Source: Sulfurospirillum sp. UBA1314
GTDB lineage: Bacteria > Campylobacterota > Campylobacteria > Campylobacterales > Sulfurospirillaceae
DNA length: 8,300 nucleotides
Assembly: GCA_002307095.1 (NCBI GenBank)
Contig: DBTO01000230.1
Location: forward strand, 1-8,300
Direction of reading: 5' to 3'
Below are positions 6,091-8,300 of the stretch, in pieces (position 1 is the first letter of the stretch; the number at the start of each line of letters is the position of its first letter). Made by a program: the position numbers and the translations under genes. The notes under the pieces are model-generated. The model was not told where the DNA came from. It did no database searches and was given only the letters and a program-made list of their open reading frames with translations.

Positions 6091-7713
6091 TTAAGCAACG
6101 ATAGCCGCTTTTTTCACTTCGAGTCTATCGTACATATCGAGAATATTCACATAGTGTTGGTGGAGGCTGACATCGATAAGGTAGGCTTTGCCATCTAAAA
6201 TGTTCACCGCATGTTCGACTTTTTCTTGACCGAAAATGTCCCATAGAGCACTTTCGTATTCAGCCCACACAAGTTTTTGCTCCCTCAAAGAGAGGATTTC
6301 GCAAAGAAGTTTACTCATAGGATTTTGACTAAACGAGAGTAACATTTGCGCCTCTTCGTAATTTTCCAAAAGCAGATTGACTTGCGCTTTGAGGTCGATC
6401 ATTTGGAAATTTTGCTCGAAAATGACGCCGATGTATTTTTCGACATTGAGTGAATCTTCTAAAGGCTCGATGGTTTCTAAAAGCGTCTCGTGATTTTCTT
6501 CTTTGAAGTTCAGCACAGCATGACGGATGAATTTGCCACAGTTACGATTTTGGTAGACCATGTCATCGATGGGGTAAACCTCAGAAACACTTGGTACGAT
6601 CATATGGCATGAATAGAAGTCTAAGTAAGTGTACTCACGCAGGTAAATCTCTTTGCCCATTGACTTAACGATGTCACACAAAAAAGCGTACTCCGCTTCG
6701 CTTCCTTCGCCTTTATAGTTCCATGGGGCATACTCAAAACTTTTGATAGCATTTAAAAAGCCAAAGCCTATTTTGCCGTTAGAATCGATGAAGTGCGCTT
6801 CAAGGTTGAACGTATCGCCTACGATGCTCATGTCAAACGTTGGCATCTCAAAAGCGTCAAGATTTTCAACACCTCGTCCTTGCATCAGCTCGCTCATAGT
6901 GCGCTCTAAAGAAACCTCTAAAATCGGATGCGCGCCAAATGAGACAAACAGTGTGCCATTGCGTGGGTTAATGAGCGAAATGGCTGTCACAGGAAATTTG
7001 CCACCAAGAGAGGCATCAAGCACTTCAACGATAAAACCTGCTTTTCTAAGCTCCATCAAATCCGCATGCAGTTTAGGGAACGTAGCGATGATAGCCTCTG
7101 GGTACTTTGGAAGCGCGTAACCATTTTTGATGATCTCAATTTTGGCATAACGCTCAAAAATTTCACTCAGTGCTTGAACTTTGGCTTCATCCGGCGTATT
7201 TCCGCTCGCAAGTCCATTGCTCACATAAAGATTGCTCAGGATGTTAAGAGGAATGTACACTTGTTCATTGGCAAAAAAGCTTTGAAATGGGAGTGCTACG
7301 ATCTTGTCTGTATAATCGCTGTTAAAATCCACAAAGTCTTCATGGCTCATTTCATGAGATGGATTATAGATTACATGTAAAGCGGGATTGAGGTACTCAC
7401 CTCCAAATTCAAACACCTTTTGGTCTGGGTAGTACGCGCGATTAGGAAGGTGAAAGTCGATAAAACAGTTATTGGTTTGAAGTCTTTCGATGTACTCGCC
7501 CAGTGCGCTGGCTTTGGATGCAAGCGAGAGTGTGCCTTTGCCGTTGGAGTAGATGTGGTTAGGTGCTTCGATAGAAGCTAAATTGACCGAGTAGCAGTTT
7601 TTCAGCGGATGCTTTTCAGTTGCAAAAGTGATGCCACAACTAAGGTCTTTTAAAATCATTTGCATTTTTGCAATAGAGTCATCAAGGGGTGCATTTTTTG
7701 AGAGTATATTCAT
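6091..7713 (-). CDS. ycaO: YcaO family ATP-dependent protein (E. coli YcaO type)
   Basis: From ATG 7713 the protein has 540 residues. This start is chosen because alignment with E. coli YcaO (586 residues) begins at once (LDDSIAKMQ against LEDSIARFQ) and AAAAGGA lies about 11 bases upstream; the frame stays open to an ATG at 7818, but that extension is not conserved. Shared blocks include NGKGTLSLASKASALGEYIE (57-76), YIPLNILSNLYVSNGLASGN (153-172), EAKVQALSEIFERY (176-189), SFGAHP (258-263), LERTMSELMQGRG (269-281) and EAHFIDS (305-311). Glu73, Glu76, Gln180, Glu184, Glu187 and Arg280 fit the ATP/Mg-binding pattern of the superfamily. The C-terminus (KKAAIVA) lacks the Pro-rich end of azoline-forming cyclodehydratases, as does E. 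coli YcaO. In E. coli, YcaO has been linked to RimO-dependent methylthiolation of ribosomal protein S12. No leader peptide or tailoring gene is nearby, arguing against a RiPP cluster. It lies downstream of ssrA; no clear promoter of its own is visible. Confidence 0.93.
   Translation of the reverse strand: MNILSKNAPLDDSIAKMQMILKDLSCGITFATEKHPLKNCYSVNLASIEAPNHIYSNGKGTLSLASKASALGEYIERLQTNNCFIDFHLPNRAYYPDQKVFEFGGEYLNPALHVIYNPSHEMSHEDFVDFNSDYTDKIVALPFQSFFANEQVYIPLNILSNLYVSNGLASGNTPDEAKVQALSEIFERYAKIEIIKNGYALPKYPEAIIATFPKLHADLMELRKAGFIVEVLDASLGGKFPVTAISLINPRNGTLFVSFGAHPILEVSLERTMSELMQGRGVENLDAFEMPTFDMSIVGDTFNLEAHFIDSNGKIGFGFLNAIKSFEYAPWNYKGEGSEAEYAFLCDIVKSMGKEIYLREYTYLDFYSCHMIVPSVSEVYPIDDMVYQNRNCGKFIRHAVLNFKEENHETLLETIEPLEDSLNVEKYIGVIFEQNFQMIDLKAQVNLLLENYEEAQMLLSFSQNPMSKLLCEILSLREQKLVWAEYESALWDIFGQEKVEHAVNILDGKAYLIDVSLHQHYVNILDMYDRLEVKKAAIVA
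7370..7381. repeat. Degenerate copy of the palindrome (ATTACATGTAAA) inside ycaO
   Basis: One mismatch to TTTACATGTAAA at the first base; the inner ten bases are a perfect palindrome. On the ycaO strand TTA-CAT-GTA encodes Leu112-His113-Val114, the same codon phase and amino acids as the helicase copy. Confidence 0.7.
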
Positions 7714-7799
7714 AATGTCATAATTCCTTTTGGTTGTAACGCGATGTGCTAAAAATAGGTAAAAGTTGAGTAGGTGAGGAAGGTAACAGGGTGGAAACA

Positions 7800-7815
7800 G
7801 AAGTTTGAGAACTTC
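7800..7815 (-). terminator. Weak hairpin between ssrA and ycaO
   Basis: GAAGTT and AACTTC form a perfect 6-base stem with a 4-base loop, 28 bases after the tmRNA CCA end. On the minus strand it is followed by TGTTTCC, not a real T-run, so it may terminate poorly or instead protect the processed 3' end. The remainder of the 130-base gap (7714-7843) is a pyrimidine-rich leader with three ACCT repeats and no good -10, so ycaO may depend partly on ssrA readthrough. Confidence 0.25.
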
Positions 7816-7843
7816 CATTTGACCAAGTTAAAATCAATTCGAA

Positions 7844-8219
7844 TGGTGGAGCTGTGGGGGATTGAACCCCAGTCCAAAAATAGCCACCTATGACGTCTAC
7901 ATGCTTAGATATTGTTGATAGTGTTTAATTTTGCTTCGTACAACAATCAGAAAACTACGCAAAACGAGCCTTTAACTTCGCTGCATGTAAAGGCGTTCAT
8001 GCAGTATATCTATCATAGCTATGATACTTCCCAATCCTCCTTAGATAGCATTAAAGGGAGAAGCAGTCCTTATGTATTAAACTTATGCAGCTAGTGCGTA
8101 AGCAGGACGATAGTTACTGTTGTTAGCAGTTATTGATTGAAGGTTGTGTAACGGAAGACCCTCACTTCCGACATGCAGCCATAAGCTAAAACTACTCCTG
8201 TCGAAGCCATGTCAGCCCC
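7844..8219 (-). ncRNA. ssrA: tmRNA (transfer-messenger RNA)
   Basis: This one-piece tmRNA of 376 bases rescues stalled ribosomes with SmpB, adding a degradation tag to the nascent peptide. The 5' end GGGGCTG (8213-8219) pairs with CAGCTCC (7848-7854) as a 7-base acceptor stem with one G-U pair. An A discriminator and an encoded CCA follow (7844-7847). The T-arm is TGGGG-TTCAATC-CCCCA. Next to the 5' end is the conserved ACATGGCTTCGACAGG. A GGAAG/CTTCC stem marks the first pseudoknot. Other helices include CTGCATG/CATGCAG (7981-7987 with 7998-8004) and the perfect 16-base palindrome TATCATAGCTATGATA (8011-8026). Both ends are fixed by the acceptor pairing. The plus-strand open frame across this gene is a shadow. 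Confidence 0.97.
8083..8127 (-). other. ssrA: tmRNA tag reading frame
   Basis: The frame starts at GCT (8125-8127) and reads ANNSNYRPAYALAA, then TAA (8083-8085). The resume alanine, the NN start and the PAYA core resemble Campylobacter and Helicobacter tags as I recall them. The ALAA end is like that of E. coli (YALAA), which ClpXP and other proteases recognise. Fourteen encoded residues is normal for this lineage. Confidence 0.9.
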
Positions 8220-8232
8220 ATTCGAGAAACGG

Positions 8233-8261
8233 ATTTTACCATAATAAATAAGAAACTTTGC
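8233..8261 (-). promoter_or_regulatory. Predicted ssrA promoter
   Basis: On the minus strand TAAAAT (8233-8238) is preceded by TGG, an extended -10 (TGn). The -35 position at 8256-8261 reads GCAAAG, a poor match. The expected start near 8226 would leave a leader of about 7 bases for RNase P to remove from the mature 5' end at 8219. Confidence 0.45.
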
Positions 8262-8267
8262 TATAAT
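8262..8267 (+). promoter_or_regulatory. -10 box of the next plus-strand gene
   Basis: A perfect TATAAT, divergent from ssrA, gives a predicted start near 8274. A ribosome binding site (AGAAGGA, 8280-8286) follows it. Confidence 0.45.
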
Positions 8268-8293
8268 CCGCAAAAATGTAGAAGGATTTTGTT

Positions 8294-8300
8294 TTGAAAA
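8294..8300 (+). CDS. Probable start of a plus-strand gene with a TTG start codon, cut by the window edge
   Basis: TTG at 8294 lies 7 bases after AAGGA (8282-8286) and downstream of a perfect -10; the first codons read TTG-AAA-A. Only two full codons are inside the window, so the product cannot be identified. The ATG at 8276 is followed at once by TAG and is not a start. Confidence 0.35.

Noticed and set aside
7714..7818. 35-codon in-frame N-terminal extension of ycaO with a hydrophobic stretch
   Set aside because: Homology to E. coli YcaO starts at the ATG at 7713, which has a ribosome binding site; the extension is encoded by a pyrimidine-rich leader and looks open by chance.
7912..8094. 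60-codon open frame on the plus strand
   Set aside because: It lies entirely within the tmRNA gene on the opposite strand and has no ribosome binding site.

Overview
The window looks like chromosomal DNA of a moderately AT-rich Campylobacterota (Epsilonproteobacteria), most like Sulfurospirillum; the genus is an inference. The best lineage marker is the tmRNA at the right end. Its tag, ANNSNYRPAYALAA, shares the NN...PAYA core that I recall from Campylobacter and Helicobacter tags. Promoters with a clear -10 and a poor -35 also fit this group. The region is compact: apart from the tmRNA gene, no stretch without a coding sequence exceeds about 150 bases. I see no insertion sequence, prophage, CRISPR array, tRNA or rRNA.

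Left part (1-1074, minus strand): the start of a membrane protein (DUF6198/YczE-like) whose C-terminus runs into the opening motif of a cytidylate-kinase-like domain at the window edge, preceded by a small S4 RNA-binding protein of the YbcJ family. Centre left (1220-3285, plus strand): a tight three-gene envelope operon, lemA, a secreted or anchored TPM-domain protein with a glycine-rich tail, and a second membrane TPM protein. The genes are separated by 9 bp and then overlap by 1 bp. A monocistronic DEAD-box RNA helicase follows (3364-4599).

Right part (minus strand): a GntP-family permease (4620-5960) converges on the helicase. Upstream of it, on the same strand, lie a full-length E. coli-type YcaO protein (6091-7713) and ssrA, the tmRNA gene (7844-8219). 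At 8262-8300 a divergent promoter, a ribosome binding site and a probable TTG start mark the next plus-strand gene, which is cut by the window.

Two features stand out beyond the gene list. First, the 12-bp palindrome TTTACATGTAAA occurs four times exactly and once with one mismatch, far above chance. Two copies sit within 4-5 bases of a stop codon, one covers a predicted -35 box, and the two coding copies are in the same codon phase. Second, the gntP leader holds nested inverted repeats. The outer upstream arm is a perfect complement of the gntP Shine-Dalgarno region but lies upstream of the predicted promoter. Readthrough RNA from ycaO could therefore mask the ribosome binding site, while RNA from gntP's own promoter could not.

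Functionally, ssrA (ribosome rescue), ycaO (linked in E. coli to ribosomal protein S12 modification), the helicase and the S4 protein are all RNA or ribosome related. They are on different transcripts, so this is probably ordinary housekeeping and not a dedicated system. I found no clear new defence or biosynthetic system here.
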